Source of the DNA: Yeosuana sp043876835
GTDB taxonomy: Bacteria; Bacteroidota; Bacteroidia; Flavobacteriales; Flavobacteriaceae
Assembly: GCF_043876835.1 (NCBI RefSeq)
Contig: NZ_JBAWJZ010000012.1
Coordinates: 1-64,000 of the forward strand
DNA length: 64,000 nucleotides
Reading direction: 5' to 3'
Shown here: one piece after another, positions 19,539-29,632 of the stretch
How positions within the stretch are numbered: position 1 is the stretch's first letter
How the letters are laid out: the number at the start of each line of letters is the position of its first letter
The notes under the pieces: generated by a model
Told to the model about the DNA's origin: nothing
What the model saw: only the letters and a program-made list of their open reading frames with translations
Database searches by the model: none
Program-made: the position numbers and the translations under genes

Positions 19539-20396
19539 TTAGATTCCAAATGAAATCCCTAAAGTAAAAATACCTCCGTCATAAATATTTTTGCGCTTTA
19601 CCAATAGGTCCGTATAATCGGCATATCCAGTAAGCACACTAAGATGCCTGCCCAATTTATAAATGGCATTAAGTCCTAAGGATGTAAAAGTGGTTCCTTC
19701 TCCATACAAAAAGGATCCATTTTGATTTTCATTACCTGAATCCAATTTTTCTTGTATCCTAAGTTTTCCTATCAAATAGAGCCTTTTAAAGAAGAGATGA
19801 CCAACCTCAGCGCCTGCATGAAATTGATTACTGAACGAATTGGTCCTAAAATTGATACCTGTATAGATACTCCCATAGGTTTTTCCATCTGGAAAAGACT
19901 TTGATGCAATTAAATTTGCCCACACATTAAACTCGCCATCCGAAGTGGGCAGGTTAATCTCATCAAACGTTCCCAGTTCATTGGCTTTTTTAGCTCTGGC
20001 TAAGTTAATCCCATTATTAGTGGGTATTTCAAAAATGGCCTGAAATGCAATAGGAGCTTTTTTAAAAAGCTTGTATTTCAATCCTAAATTAACACTACCA
20101 ACACCGCCTACAGTTTCAGTTGAGCTAAAACTATTCAACATTATTACAGGCAAGTCCAGACTTGCTGTAATTCGATCGGTTACCCCATATTCGCCATAGA
20201 AAAGAAGAGCGCTACTGTTAAACCGGGAGCCTGTGTTAGAGAGATTACCTTCGGTTGTATAATAATCCTTTGAAGAATAATAGGATAATGAACTAAGCAA
20301 ATAATAGCTTTTTGCTTTTCTTGTCCACCCACTTTGAGCACTTACTTGAAAAACCATTAAAATAAAAATGATACAGGTTAAAATATATTGTCTCAT
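19539..20396 (-). CDS. Outer-membrane beta-barrel protein (transporter-like), partner of DM13 lipoprotein
   Basis: A 285-residue exported protein (signal peptide about 1-20, ending VSAQ) made of alternating amphipathic strands and ending in a typical outer-membrane C-terminus (GIFTLGISFGI). It resembles the MetA-pathway/transporter-type barrel proteins. It is a clear relative of the protein at 38603-39463: both share FYGEYGVT after the first strands, a VGLRY/LGLKY strand, and a TSDGEFN/TGDGEFN segment. It follows the DM13 lipoprotein gene by 116 bases on the same strand. Role unknown; passage of small molecules or metals is a guess. Confidence 0.72.
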   Translation of the reverse strand: MRQYILTCIIFILMVFQVSAQSGWTRKAKSYYLLSSLSYYSSKDYYTTEGNLSNTGSRFNSSALLFYGEYGVTDRITASLDLPVIMLNSFSSTETVGGVGSVNLGLKYKLFKKAPIAFQAIFEIPTNNGINLARAKKANELGTFDEINLPTSDGEFNVWANLIASKSFPDGKTYGSIYTGINFRTNSFSNQFHAGAEVGHLFFKRLYLIGKLRIQEKLDSGNENQNGSFLYGEGTTFTSLGLNAIYKLGRHLSVLTGYADYTDLLVKRKNIYDGGIFTLGISFGI

Positions 20397-20512
20397 AATT
20401 TTGAATTTTGTTTTTGTTAAAAAAAATCCCTCAGGAAGAAAGTAGAGAAAAAATATAAGTTTTACTTATCCTCTACTTCTTCTGAAGGTGTTTAATAAAC
20501 TCTTTAAAAAGT

Positions 20513-20983
20513 TTACTGTAATTCCGCGTTTCCAAAAGGAATATTAGCCGTGTCGCACCACAAAATAACATGGGTGAATTTAGCTGCAGGCGCTCCGTTT
20601 AATTTAATGTATCTTTCGCCATTGCTCGTTACGCTGCCTATCAATTTTAAATCTGGGTTACCATTACCAGGATCTGCTGTATACACTTCAGAAGTTGATA
20701 AATAAATTGCAACAGTACCAGTGGCTGTTTCTGTCTTAAAATTACTTGCAAAATGCAAAAAATACGTATTATTAGTATCCGTGCCCAATTCTACTGTACC
20801 CTCTGTAGGAGTTCCACTTTCTGCAGTCAAAGTTCCCTGTTTTGCTACAGTAAAAGCTCCAATAGGTAAAGACGAATCAACTTCAACAGTAATTGTTTCT
20901 GAATCATTGTTTGAACAACTACTGAATAAAACAACAGTGAATACTAAAATCATACTTGCTAAGGAAAAAAAATTTCTTTTCAT
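20513..20983 (-). CDS. DM13-domain lipoprotein
   Basis: A protein of about 156 residues. The frame is open to 21076, but the ATG at 20983 begins a good lipoprotein signal (MKRNFFSLASMILVF... FSSC), so that start was chosen. The mature part matches the DM13 domain: IGAFTVAKQGTLTAESG, then a TGTVAIYLS strand, and the final YIKLNG...HVILWCDTANIPFGNAEL with the single conserved cysteine. DM13 domains are proposed electron-transfer modules. The downstream gene is the outer-membrane barrel protein, and the same pair order recurs at 37.9-39.5 kb. Confidence 0.82.
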   Translation of the reverse strand: MKRNFFSLASMILVFTVVLFSSCSNNDSETITVEVDSSLPIGAFTVAKQGTLTAESGTPTEGTVELGTDTNNTYFLHFASNFKTETATGTVAIYLSTSEVYTADPGNGNPDLKLIGSVTSNGERYIKLNGAPAAKFTHVILWCDTANIPFGNAELQ

Positions 20984-21061
20984 AAATAAATGTTTTTTTA
21001 AATTATTTTTATATAAACCTAATTGGATTACATCTTTATGTATCAAATCAAGTTTCTTTAG

Positions 21062-21069
21062 CAAACATA
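21062..21069 (-). promoter_or_regulatory. Possible Bacteroidota -7 box (TATGTTTG) upstream of DM13 gene
   Basis: TATGTTTG on the minus strand fits the Bacteroidota consensus TAnnTTTG and lies 79 bases before the DM13 ATG. A TTTG lies upstream, but the spacing is only 14 bases, shorter than the usual 19 or so. Confidence 0.3.
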
Positions 21070-21250
21070 GTCCCAACTTATCACAAAAAACTCACAGAAC
21101 CTTAACAAAACAATTGCGTTTTATTCATACTTATTATTATATATTAAGGTAATTTCATTCTAAACTATAAATTGACAATCATGATTCACCGATAAAACTC
21201 CGACGCGGGTCGGGTCGTGATTTTTGTAAAAAAACTATTAATTTAAACTG

Positions 21251-21972
21251 CTAGCTGATTTTGTTTAATGACCAATCATATGGGTAAAATTCCACTTCAC
21301 TGTTAGATGCAATCTTTTCTATTCGGTAACTATTCACGAACCAACCAAAGATTTTCCTTCTTTAGTAAAATCGTTCATGCACCATTCAAAAATTTGGGAA
21401 AGAAGCACTTTATTTCCGTTTATTCGTACAAAATCAGGATTGTTCAAAGATAACTTTGTCTGTTGTTGTAATTGAACCTCCAAAGTACTAGGTAAATACG
21501 CCCTATCAATAATGGGTGGACATCCCAAGCCTGCACAAACTAATACAAAATGAAACCTAGACTCCTTAGGGAAATTACCTCGAAGTAATTTATTTTCTAT
21601 TTCATCTAGTGTACGCTCCTCACCTCCAATAATAAAAATTTTCTTATCAAACAAACCTTGTACATCCAAAGGGGATTTTACCGGATAATTTTCCACAATG
21701 CCTTTTATTACGCATAAATTATAAGCATTAATCCAAAATGATTGATATATTTTAGGATTTTCTTTTGGTACTCGCAAGTCTTGGGCTAAATCCAATGACT
21801 CATTTAAATCTTCAGGATTTTATTTAATATCTTCATAACCTACCCGTCCATTTTTAATATATGCCATAAAAAAAGTGTTAGCATTGTTGAAAAATCTTGA
21901 AATATTCTGTCCAATTCCTTGATTTACTGTTATTATCAAAATAATAGCAATGAGCATTTTTGCTGTTTTCAT
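21251..21972 (-). pseudogene. DUF547-domain secreted protein, broken by a stop and a frameshift
   Basis: Reading from ATG 21972 there is a signal peptide, then FFNNANTFFMAYIKNGRVGYEDIK, then an in-frame TAA (21820-21822), then in the same frame NPEDLNESLDLAQ and the core DUF547 domain (YQSFWINAYNLCVIKGIV, HFVLVCAGLGCPPI). Near 21339 a single T is missing, so the natural C-terminus VNSYRIEKI...YPYDWSLNK continues in another frame to TAG at 21251-21253. One nonsense codon and one deletion together indicate true decay. It lies upstream of, and on the same strand as, the DM13 gene. Confidence 0.82.
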
Positions 21973-22017
21973 GTTTTTACGTTTTTTTTTAATTAAAGCC
22001 CAAGCATATGTTGTCAT

Positions 22018-22450
22018 TTATCATGTCTATCTTATAGGAAACCATATTTTATAGGTTATACCATTTGATTTGATACTTGGTTTGCAAATTAATATAGAAA
22101 ATGTTTCGTAAAAGTCATAAAATGATAACATTTTCAATCTGTTGATTGTTATAATTAAAAAAAAGAGAAGATAAATTGCAAGGATTTAGTACAAAAGCGG
22201 CCTTTGAGGAGTATCTGTTTACTATTAATAACAATTGTGAACATTCCATGATATTTTAACCTTTAATTTGATGTGTTATAAGTAGGTATTGATTGTTACA
22301 AATCGTTTTGAATCTATTGGCCTTTTTGAAATCCACATTAAAAGTTTGCAAGTCGTGGAAGGAGTTTTTAAAAGACTATTTTAATTTTAATTCTTAGTTA
22401 ACATGACCACCAAATCTTTTTTGTGTGCAAATAATGCTACTTATTATCAT
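22018..22450. other. Intergenic region, no gene seen
   Basis: About 430 bases between the divergent DUF547 pseudogene and the MORN-type gene. It should hold both promoters. No repeat or coding remnant was recognised. Confidence 0.4.
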
Positions 22451-22473
22451 ATGAATAAACTGAAAATAAAATA

Positions 22474-22953
22474 TTGAAAGCAATAACTATTGGATTTTTG
22501 TTTCTTTTCATTCTGAGCAAAGATAATTTTCAGAAAGAATACTATCGAGACTATTACCCTAATGGCAATTTAAAATCTAAGGGGTGGAAAAATGGAGCCA
22601 ACAAAGAAGGTTTTTGGGAATTTTATTTCTCCAATAATAACCTAATGAAAAAGGGACGTTTTCAAAATAATCTAAAAGTTGGTTATTGGTATTTTTATAC
22701 ATCAGACGGTTATTTAAAAATGGAGGGGCATTATTCAAAAGGAGAAAAAGCAATGTGGTGGTTATTCTACGATGAAAATGGGGTAATAAACCACAAATGC
22801 CAACTCAAAAAAGGAGTGAAACACGGCTATTGTCTAAAGTATACAAACAAAAAATTGATTTCTGCTGAAAAATATCTTAATGGAAAAAAAATAAAAGAAT
22901 GGTTTGAATTTGATAGATTTAAAAGGGAAAATAACTTGTCCGATTTAAGATAA
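22474..22953 (+). CDS. MORN-variant/YwqK-type repeat protein
   Basis: A protein of about 159 residues with repeated toxin-antitoxin-YwqK/MORN-variant units: YYPNGNLKSKGWKNGANKEGF, FSNNNLMKKGRFQNN, YTSDGYLKMEGHYSKGEK and YDENGVINHKCQLKKG. The open frame has only a TTG start at 22474. An ATG at 22451 begins MNKLKIKY in a different frame and would join the signal-like segment LKAITIGFLFLF if one T were added at 22474. Either TTG is used, or the gene has lost one base near its start. Such proteins are common in Bacteroidota, often exported, with no fixed function. Confidence 0.62.
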   Translation: MKAITIGFLFLFILSKDNFQKEYYRDYYPNGNLKSKGWKNGANKEGFWEFYFSNNNLMKKGRFQNNLKVGYWYFYTSDGYLKMEGHYSKGEKAMWWLFYDENGVINHKCQLKKGVKHGYCLKYTNKKLISAEKYLNGKKIKEWFEFDRFKRENNLSDLR

Positions 22954-23069
22954 AACATAATAGGATATTAAGAAAATTGAATTTTTATCATTTAACAAAG
23001 TTTATGTCCTATAAAGATATTCCCATAAACTTATTTTTAATTAAATAATTTGTAATATCTAAAATCCAT

Positions 23070-23091
23070 TAGTTCCATTAACTTGGAACTA
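23070..23091. terminator. Bidirectional hairpin between convergent genes
   Basis: The palindrome TAGTTCCA / TGGAACTA with a 5-base loop lies between the stop of the MORN-type gene (22953, plus) and the stop of the histidine kinase (23127, minus), with TATTTT following on the plus strand. This is a plausible shared terminator. Confidence 0.5.
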
Positions 23092-23126
23092 TATTTTATC
23101 AGATTGAAAAGATAAAGATTACAGAT

Positions 23127-24620
23127 TTAACCCACGACATGAATAGGGAGACTAAAACTAAATGAAGTGCCTTCATTAGGTTTACTCAAAACCTTTATAC
23201 TACAGTCATGTATTTCCATAATTTTTTTAACAATAGCAAGACCTAAACCAACCCCTTTCTTTTTTTGACCCGTATTAGTTTGTTTATAACGCTCAAAAAT
23301 TAAAATCTGATCTTCTTGTGTGATTCCTGGTCCTGAATCTTGGATAATAACCTCCACACGATTATTTATAGTTTTAATTTTTACGGTGATTTTACCACCG
23401 TAAGGAGTAAACTTTAATGCATTATCCATAAGGTTTTGAATTGCGCGTTCTACCAAAGAAATATCAGCAAATACCAAAGGTGTGTTATCTGCCATGGACA
23501 ATCCTAAATCAATACTCTTATTTTTGGCTAATATAGAATAGTTCCTATATATATCATTAACTAACTCACTAATAAGGAAAGGTTCCTTTTGCGGTTTAAT
23601 TTGATTTGACTCCAATTTAGAGTACTCAAAAAGTTGGAAAATAAGCTTAGAAAGCCGATCACAACTTTTGGAGATAGTGTTTAGATACATTTCACGTTCC
23701 TGAACAGAAAGTTCGGATTCCTTTATATGAAGTGTTTCAATATACCCTTGGATAATAGAAAGAGGTGTTCTTAAATCATGTGATATATTGGCAATGAGTT
23801 CTTGCCTCAGCTGTTCTACAGATTTAATTTTTTCAATATTGGATAAAATAGTGTCCGCCATACTGTTGTAAGTATTAGCTACATTTGCTAAATCATTTTT
23901 ATCGGCATTTTTTATTCGGTAATTCAAATCTCCTTCTTGAAAACGCTTGGCTGCATAAATAATTTTCCTAAGATTACGTGTCAAATGCCAAATGGCTAGA
24001 ACTCCCAAAAGTGTTGTAAAGATAAGAGTAAGAAAGGATCCTCCAAGACCCAAACGAATAAAATAACTATTAAACAAATCATTTCGAGTAGCTAAAAAGT
24101 CTTTTCCAGCCAAAACAATATAAATGTACCCTTCGTGCCCATCTTTGACAAAATGTGAGGCAGAAAAGATTGTATTTTTATTTAAATCTTTAGGATCATT
24201 TCCCAACACATAACTATTACCTTTGTTTTTGATGAATTTTTGAATGGGTTCTAAGTTTACCTTACGTTGTTGTGTATTCGGTGCTTCATGATCCAAGACT
24301 ACAGAATATTGTACAAAGCCGTTATTGTCTAATAGATACACTTCTATAGCTCCATTCACAGCCATCATGTTATGCATAATATCTCCAAAAAGTGCTTTGT
24401 TTACAGCCCCTGTAGAATCAAAAGGATGAGTATCTTTAAATTTTTCATCGATTAGATCCTGGGCCAGATTGGCGTTCAAGCGTTGTGTTGTCTCATAAAA
24501 ATATTGATTGGAAAAATAAATGGATGTAACTGTGTATCCAATGCCTGCAATTAACAAAATAATGAGAAAAGTAAGAATGAGCTTAATGACAAACCTCGTT
24601 GTAAGTACTTCGTTTTTCAT
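23127..24620 (-). CDS. Sensor histidine kinase (two transmembrane segments, HAMP)
   Basis: A 497-residue transmembrane kinase. TM1 is at about 12-35, a periplasmic sensor of about 150 residues follows, TM2 at about 190-213 and HAMP at about 215-265. The HisKA domain has phospho-acceptor H281 in NISHDLRTPLS, and the HATPase domain has LMDNALKFTPYGG (N box) and KKGVGLGLAIVKKI (G box). It starts 16 bases after the response regulator stop, so the two are one operon. The input signal is unknown; the neighbours (DUF547 and DM13 genes on one side, DUF2064/TonB receptor on the other) may be its targets. Confidence 0.93.
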   Translation of the reverse strand: MKNEVLTTRFVIKLILTFLIILLIAGIGYTVTSIYFSNQYFYETTQRLNANLAQDLIDEKFKDTHPFDSTGAVNKALFGDIMHNMMAVNGAIEVYLLDNNGFVQYSVVLDHEAPNTQQRKVNLEPIQKFIKNKGNSYVLGNDPKDLNKNTIFSASHFVKDGHEGYIYIVLAGKDFLATRNDLFNSYFIRLGLGGSFLTLIFTTLLGVLAIWHLTRNLRKIIYAAKRFQEGDLNYRIKNADKNDLANVANTYNSMADTILSNIEKIKSVEQLRQELIANISHDLRTPLSIIQGYIETLHIKESELSVQEREMYLNTISKSCDRLSKLIFQLFEYSKLESNQIKPQKEPFLISELVNDIYRNYSILAKNKSIDLGLSMADNTPLVFADISLVERAIQNLMDNALKFTPYGGKITVKIKTINNRVEVIIQDSGPGITQEDQILIFERYKQTNTGQKKKGVGLGLAIVKKIMEIHDCSIKVLSKPNEGTSFSFSLPIHVVG

Positions 24621-24636
24621 AATTTGTTATTATTGT

Positions 24637-25350
24637 TTAACTCTTTACGAGATCCTCGTTGAATTTATATCCAATTCCCCAAGTTGTCAAAATAAACTTT
24701 GGATTGCCCATATCAGGTTCAATTTTAGAGCGCAAGCGATTAATATGAGAGTTCACTGTATGTTCGAAACCTTGAAAATCATATCCCCAAATCATGTTCA
24801 ACAATTTTGTTCTATCATAGCTTTTGCCCGGATTGGAAGACAAAAGAACTAAAAGTTCAAATTCCTTCGGAGACAGTTCCACCTTGTTCCCATCTAAAAA
24901 TACTTTGCGCAATTCTATGTCAATAGAGAGAATATCAAATTCAATGAGTTTTGTTTTGTTCTTTGGTGAAGACTCCAAAACATCCATTTTTTGTCTTCTA
25001 AAAATAGCCTTTACACGTGCAATAAATTCGAGGATACTAAAAGGTTTGGTAAGATAATCGTCCGCCCCTACTTCCAATCCCAAAACCTTGTCAATTTCTT
25101 CAGAGCGGGCGGTAAGCATCATAATGGGAGACATAATGTTGTTCGCTCTAATTTTTTGACAGATTTCAATGCCATCCATTCCTGGCAGCATAACATCCAA
25201 AATAATAAGGTCAGGAGCCTCTTCAATGGCTTTTTTTAATCCTGTAACTCCCTGAGTAGATGTTATGACCTGGCAACCCAAATCCTTTAGATGTATTTCC
25301 AAAAGACAAATGATCTCAAGATCATCTTCAACAATCAACACTTTTTTCAT
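24637..25350 (-). CDS. OmpR/PhoB-family response regulator
   Basis: A 237-residue regulator. The receiver domain (1-120) has acidic pocket EDD and phospho-acceptor D52 in LIILDVMLPG, then TARSEE and the lysine in LTKPF. A C-terminal winged-helix DNA-binding domain follows (KVELSPKEFELLVLLSSNPG ... VNSHINRLRSKIE). It is first in an operon with the histidine kinase. Nothing in it points to a specific regulon. Confidence 0.94.
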   Translation of the reverse strand: MKKVLIVEDDLEIICLLEIHLKDLGCQVITSTQGVTGLKKAIEEAPDLIILDVMLPGMDGIEICQKIRANNIMSPIMMLTARSEEIDKVLGLEVGADDYLTKPFSILEFIARVKAIFRRQKMDVLESSPKNKTKLIEFDILSIDIELRKVFLDGNKVELSPKEFELLVLLSSNPGKSYDRTKLLNMIWGYDFQGFEHTVNSHINRLRSKIEPDMGNPKFILTTWGIGYKFNEDLVKS

Positions 25351-25699
25351 GGTTTTGCGAATTTATTTTTAAATTATCACGAAAAGATCCCCTTTTCTAC
25401 AAAATCTATAATGACAACTTATTAAAGAAGTCTATCATTCTCCTAAATCTTTACAGAATCAGTAAAACTTTAACATAATTATTAATACACATAACCGCAA
25501 TTTTCATTCAACCTGCTAATACTAATATGCCTTGGCATCCATTTAAATGTTAAACTGAATCCATAAAAAAACTTTTAATACCTTATCTGCAACAAAAAGC
25601 GAGCTGTCACTAAACTTTGAACACCATATTTTTTTTGCAAAAAACTTGATTTTAATTTAATAATGTTAGGATTGTAAAACAGTTCCGTCTACTGGTAAT
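25351..25699. other. Divergent intergenic region
   Basis: About 350 bases between the divergently transcribed response regulator and the DUF2064 gene. It must carry promoters for both operons and is a candidate binding region for the response regulator. No clear operator repeat was picked out by eye. Confidence 0.4.
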
Positions 25700-26404
25700 A
25701 TGAATTCGGAAAAAATAAATTCCTCAACAACCGCAATCCTTCTTTTTACACAAAGTGAAGAAGCAACAAGTGTTCTAAAACCTATTAATTCAAGTAAAAA
25801 AAAAAACAGATTGCTTTGGAAAAAGTTAAATGATCGAGTCTTAAAAACCATTCAAAAGACCAAGCTGCCATATTTTGTTTTAAAAGAAAATAATCAAGTT
25901 GGAGCCACTTTTGGAAAAAAAATAACCAGTTGTATTCAAGAAGTATTTGATAAAGGTTTTCAAAAAGTCATTGTTGTTGGAAATGATTGCCTTGCTTTAA
26001 ACACTAATCATTTGAACAATGCAATTGAACAGTTACAACATAACCATTGTGTTTTGGGTGCTGATTTTAATGGAGGTGCTTATTTGATAGGGTTAACCCA
26101 GTCTACATTTAGGTCCAAAGAATTTCAACAAGCAGCCTGGCAAACGGTTACATTATTTAGTAGTTTACAAAAGCTTTTTAATGGGCAACCCATTGGTTAT
26201 TTACCTCCTTTAGATGATTTTAATTCTATTTTTGATTTTAAACGAGTTGTTTACAAATTGCCATATGATGGTATATTAAGAAGTCTATTTCTGTCTTTTT
26301 TAATTGTCCCAAAAATTCAAATTTTACTTACATTTAATTTTATTGTCCATCAATTCATATCCATAAGCTTTAATAAAGGTTCTCCTCTCTATCTAAAAAG
26401 CTAA
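25700..26404 (+). CDS. DUF2064/TIGR04282-type glycosyltransferase-like protein
   Basis: A 234-residue protein of the GT-A-like family DUF2064 (TIGR04282), annotated in databases as rSAM/selenodomain-associated or arsenosugar-biosynthesis transferase. Visible features are IVVGNDCLALNTNHLNNAI (usual GSDCPxL motif with the aspartate kept) and VLGADFNGGAYLIGL (usual GPAxDGGYYLIG, but DGG has become NGG). The N-terminus is open and plausible from ATG 25700. The C-terminal 40 residues are unusually hydrophobic. It is first in a plus-strand run with a TonB receptor, a kinase-like protein and a nucleoside hydrolase, which supports a role in handling a sugar or nucleoside derivative. Confidence 0.75.
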   Translation: MNSEKINSSTTAILLFTQSEEATSVLKPINSSKKKNRLLWKKLNDRVLKTIQKTKLPYFVLKENNQVGATFGKKITSCIQEVFDKGFQKVIVVGNDCLALNTNHLNNAIEQLQHNHCVLGADFNGGAYLIGLTQSTFRSKEFQQAAWQTVTLFSSLQKLFNGQPIGYLPPLDDFNSIFDFKRVVYKLPYDGILRSLFLSFLIVPKIQILLTFNFIVHQFISISFNKGSPLYLKS

Positions 26405-26524
26405 TCCCCCTGTTTTAAACTCAATAGAGCCAATTAGAGATGTTATTATTAGGATATCACGGTACTATTGGGTATAAAAACAATGATACCAAGTCAACTT
26501 ATTTTAATTATTAATATCATCCAA

Positions 26525-29500
26525 ATGAAGCAGCTATATGTTTGGGGCCTGTTATTTATATCAACAATAACAATTGCCCAACAAGATTTAACCGTTTCTG
26601 TTATTGATGCAGAAACACAAAACCCAGTAACAAATGCTATTGTCATTTTACAAAACAAAAGCAGAAATATCCAATTAAGCGAACTATCCAATATTCAAGG
26701 AAAGGCAATCTTTAGAAATTTAGAGGCCCTTGATGGTTATCAAGTTCTTTATGAGGAAACACCGGAATATGTTAGTGAACGTTCAGAGCTCATTAATATT
26801 CGCTCAAATCAAAACCCGAATGTCACATTGATTTTATGGAACAACGCCGCCCAGCAATTGGACGCCGTTATAATCTCGTCCAGTTCAACGTCAAAAATCA
26901 ATCGTCGTGACGCTGAAGTCTCATCCGAACTTAAGGCTACGGAAATTCAAGAAATACCCGTTGAGGGCCGGGATATTACCCGTATTTTGTACCGGCTACC
27001 CAATGTGACCCAGGCCACTGGTTTCTATCCAGAAGCACCCAATGTAAGTATTAATGGCATTAATGGATTATTTACTTCTTATTTAATCGATGGATTGGAC
27101 AATAACGAACGTTTTCTGGGTGGTCAAAAATTTGCTATCCCTTCTGGGTTTGTAAAAGATATTACGGTCTTAACTAGTAATTTTTCGGCAGAATATGGCT
27201 TAACGGGAAGTGGTGTCGTTGATGTTACACCTCGTTCTGGTTCCAATATACTTGTTGGGGAAACCTATTTCATAACAAGGCCAGGACCATCTATTGATGG
27301 AAAGTCTTCCTTTGCACAACGCGATTTATCGGGTAACCAAGTCAAAAATGGATTTGCTCGATATCAAGCCGGAGCAGGAATAGGTGGAGCATTTATAAAA
27401 GATAAAACATTTTATTACTTCAATTTTGAACATACCACAGACGATAAGGATAATTTATTAAATGTCCCCACTTTAGGGATTAACGAAACGATAAGAGGCC
27501 TCAATACCTTTAATTATTTTTCCACTAAAATAGACCAACTTTGGAACACAAACTTTAAAAGTTCGTTGAGGGCCAACATTGGTTTGGTTAATATAGAACG
27601 TCAAGGAGGTGGTCTTAATGGCGGAGCTACCTTTCCTTCATCAGCCAATACACAAAAACGAAATAGTATATTGTTGGCCCTAAAAAACACCTACAACTTA
27701 GGGAAAATAAGTGCCGAAACCAATTTTCAGTACAGTCGTTTTAACTGGGATTATGCTAATCCATTGAACGCTAGCGACCCACAAGTAACGGTTTTGGGTA
27801 CCAATGATGAAACATTGGCCATTTTGGGCCATCCAGGGTATTTGTTTCACGCCATAGAAAATACCATCCAAGTCCAACAAAAATTCAAATATTATTTAAA
27901 CAACCATACCATAAAAGGCGGGCTGAATTACATTAGGGGGAACCACGAGCTAATTGGCGGTGGAAATCCTAATGGCAATTACACGGTTAAACTAACCCAA
28001 TCTCAAATAGATGTTGTAAAATTGGCTAATTTTGGAAGCCACCTAAGTGTCAATGATATTCCTTCTGATGCCCAAGTGATAAATTATAATGTGGAGTTAC
28101 GCCCCGCATCATTTGGAACACACCAAGATATTTATTCGGTTTATCTGGAGGACTTATGGTCTATAACCAATAAATTAAATATCACACTCGGATTGCGTTA
28201 TGATTATGATAATTTATCCAAAGGTGGAGGAACAAAAGGCGATTATAACAATTTAGCACCACGATTTAACTTCAACTATAAGGTAACCAATAACAGCAGT
28301 ATTCGCGGTGGTTACGGTATTGCTTATGACAAAATCAATTACGCCATTTATAGTGATGCCTTGCAACAAAACACAAATTCTGCCGATTATAGGGCACAAT
28401 TACAAGAATTCATTGATTTAGGGATATTACCAGCCAATACCAATTTGGATGACATTACCTTCAACGGAAACATTTCAGCTAATTTATCTAATGTTACATA
28501 CTTACAGGGGCCTTCTGGCGACCAGTTGCAAGGACAACGTGAGGAAGCCTTTTCCAATGAAAGACGTGTCCTAAATCCCAAAGGGTATAATAATCCCTAT
28601 TCACATCAATTCTCTCTTGGGTATCAGTTACAAGTAAATGAAAATACTTTGTTCTATATAGATGTAGTTCACAACCGGGGTGAAAATTTGTTTCGTTTAA
28701 GAAACCTAAATGCCGCTGAAGAATATCCTATAGACCCCAATAACGTTGTGATTAGAACTCCAGAAGAAGCCGATTCTACGCGACCTATCCCCATTGCGAA
28801 TAACGCTGCTTTCATCAATGGGCAAACTGTTAGCGGTGTTGCTAGAAATGTTGTGATTAGTGAAACAGAAGGCATATCCAGGTATTATGCCTTGAGTTTA
28901 AATTATCAAAAAAGCAAGGGCAATTACAACTATTCCTATCGATTGAATTACACCTTATCCTCACTTAAAAACAACACCGAGGACATTAACTTTAGAGCCA
29001 TGGATGGTAATAACTATGCAAGGGAATGGGGGTCATCAATCAATGACAGAACCCATATTATTAACGGCATTTACAGTTATTATCCATTTAATGGGACGAC
29101 GTTAACATTGGCAGGCCTACTTCAAAGTGGTCAGCCCATAAATAGGATCCCTTTAGGGTATGGTACGACTGACCTGAATGGTGATGGATCCGGATTTAGT
29201 GATGCCTACCAAGGAAATAGTGACCGCTTTCCTGGGGAAAGTAGAAATAGTGACCGCCTACCTTGGAGTACAACTTTTGATATGGGATTGCAACATCAAT
29301 TTAAGGTCTCTGAAAATTCAAAATTAGAATTAAGAGCAGATGTTTTCAATGTTTTCAATGCTGAGAATTTAAGTGGATATAGCAATAATGCCACCCAAAG
29401 CAATCAAATCCAAGGTGGTTCCTCGGCCAGTGGTTTGTTTACCAAACGGAATGCCTCTCCACCCAGACAGGTTCAGTTTGGTGTTCGGTATTTATTTTAA
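26525..29500 (+). CDS. TonB-dependent outer-membrane receptor
   Basis: About 991 residues from ATG 26525, which was chosen because it begins a clean signal peptide (MKQLYVWGLLFISTITIAQ); the frame is open 19 codons upstream. After a carboxypeptidase-regulatory/CNA-B-like domain (VSVIDAETQNPVTNAIV) come the plug (about 130-250, with VSINGINGLFTSYLIDGLDN and VLTSNFSAEYGLTGSGVV) and a large beta barrel ending in QVQFGVRYLF. It lacks the SusC signature and has no SusD neighbour, so it is a stand-alone importer. Its neighbours encode a sugar-kinase-like enzyme and a nucleoside hydrolase, suggesting a nucleoside-like ligand. Confidence 0.9.
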   Translation: MKQLYVWGLLFISTITIAQQDLTVSVIDAETQNPVTNAIVILQNKSRNIQLSELSNIQGKAIFRNLEALDGYQVLYEETPEYVSERSELINIRSNQNPNVTLILWNNAAQQLDAVIISSSSTSKINRRDAEVSSELKATEIQEIPVEGRDITRILYRLPNVTQATGFYPEAPNVSINGINGLFTSYLIDGLDNNERFLGGQKFAIPSGFVKDITVLTSNFSAEYGLTGSGVVDVTPRSGSNILVGETYFITRPGPSIDGKSSFAQRDLSGNQVKNGFARYQAGAGIGGAFIKDKTFYYFNFEHTTDDKDNLLNVPTLGINETIRGLNTFNYFSTKIDQLWNTNFKSSLRANIGLVNIERQGGGLNGGATFPSSANTQKRNSILLALKNTYNLGKISAETNFQYSRFNWDYANPLNASDPQVTVLGTNDETLAILGHPGYLFHAIENTIQVQQKFKYYLNNHTIKGGLNYIRGNHELIGGGNPNGNYTVKLTQSQIDVVKLANFGSHLSVNDIPSDAQVINYNVELRPASFGTHQDIYSVYLEDLWSITNKLNITLGLRYDYDNLSKGGGTKGDYNNLAPRFNFNYKVTNNSSIRGGYGIAYDKINYAIYSDALQQNTNSADYRAQLQEFIDLGILPANTNLDDITFNGNISANLSNVTYLQGPSGDQLQGQREEAFSNERRVLNPKGYNNPYSHQFSLGYQLQVNENTLFYIDVVHNRGENLFRLRNLNAAEEYPIDPNNVVIRTPEEADSTRPIPIANNAAFINGQTVSGVARNVVISETEGISRYYALSLNYQKSKGNYNYSYRLNYTLSSLKNNTEDINFRAMDGNNYAREWGSSINDRTHIINGIYSYYPFNGTTLTLAGLLQSGQPINRIPLGYGTTDLNGDGSGFSDAYQGNSDRFPGESRNSDRLPWSTTFDMGLQHQFKVSENSKLELRADVFNVFNAENLSGYSNNATQSNQIQGGSSASGLFTKRNASPPRQVQFGVRYLF

Positions 29501-29509
29501 ACAGCTTTC

Positions 29510-29542
29510 AATCCAGTAAAGTTGTTACTATTTTGCTGGATT
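29510..29542 (+). terminator. Hairpin downstream of TonB receptor
   Basis: The stem AATCCAG / CTGGATT, 10 bases after the receptor stop, is followed by a T-rich stretch. It may partly uncouple the downstream kinase and hydrolase genes from the receptor transcript. Confidence 0.5.
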
Positions 29543-29632
29543 TTGATTGAATTATCAATAGAATTAAAAACCAGAAATACAATTGTTTTTATGAAAGCTA
29601 TAAAAGAAAAAATAGAACCTTAGCCTCCTTTT

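Noticed and set aside
20721..21152. Open frame of 143 codons on the plus strand
   Set aside because: Antisense to the DM13 lipoprotein; no recognisable product.
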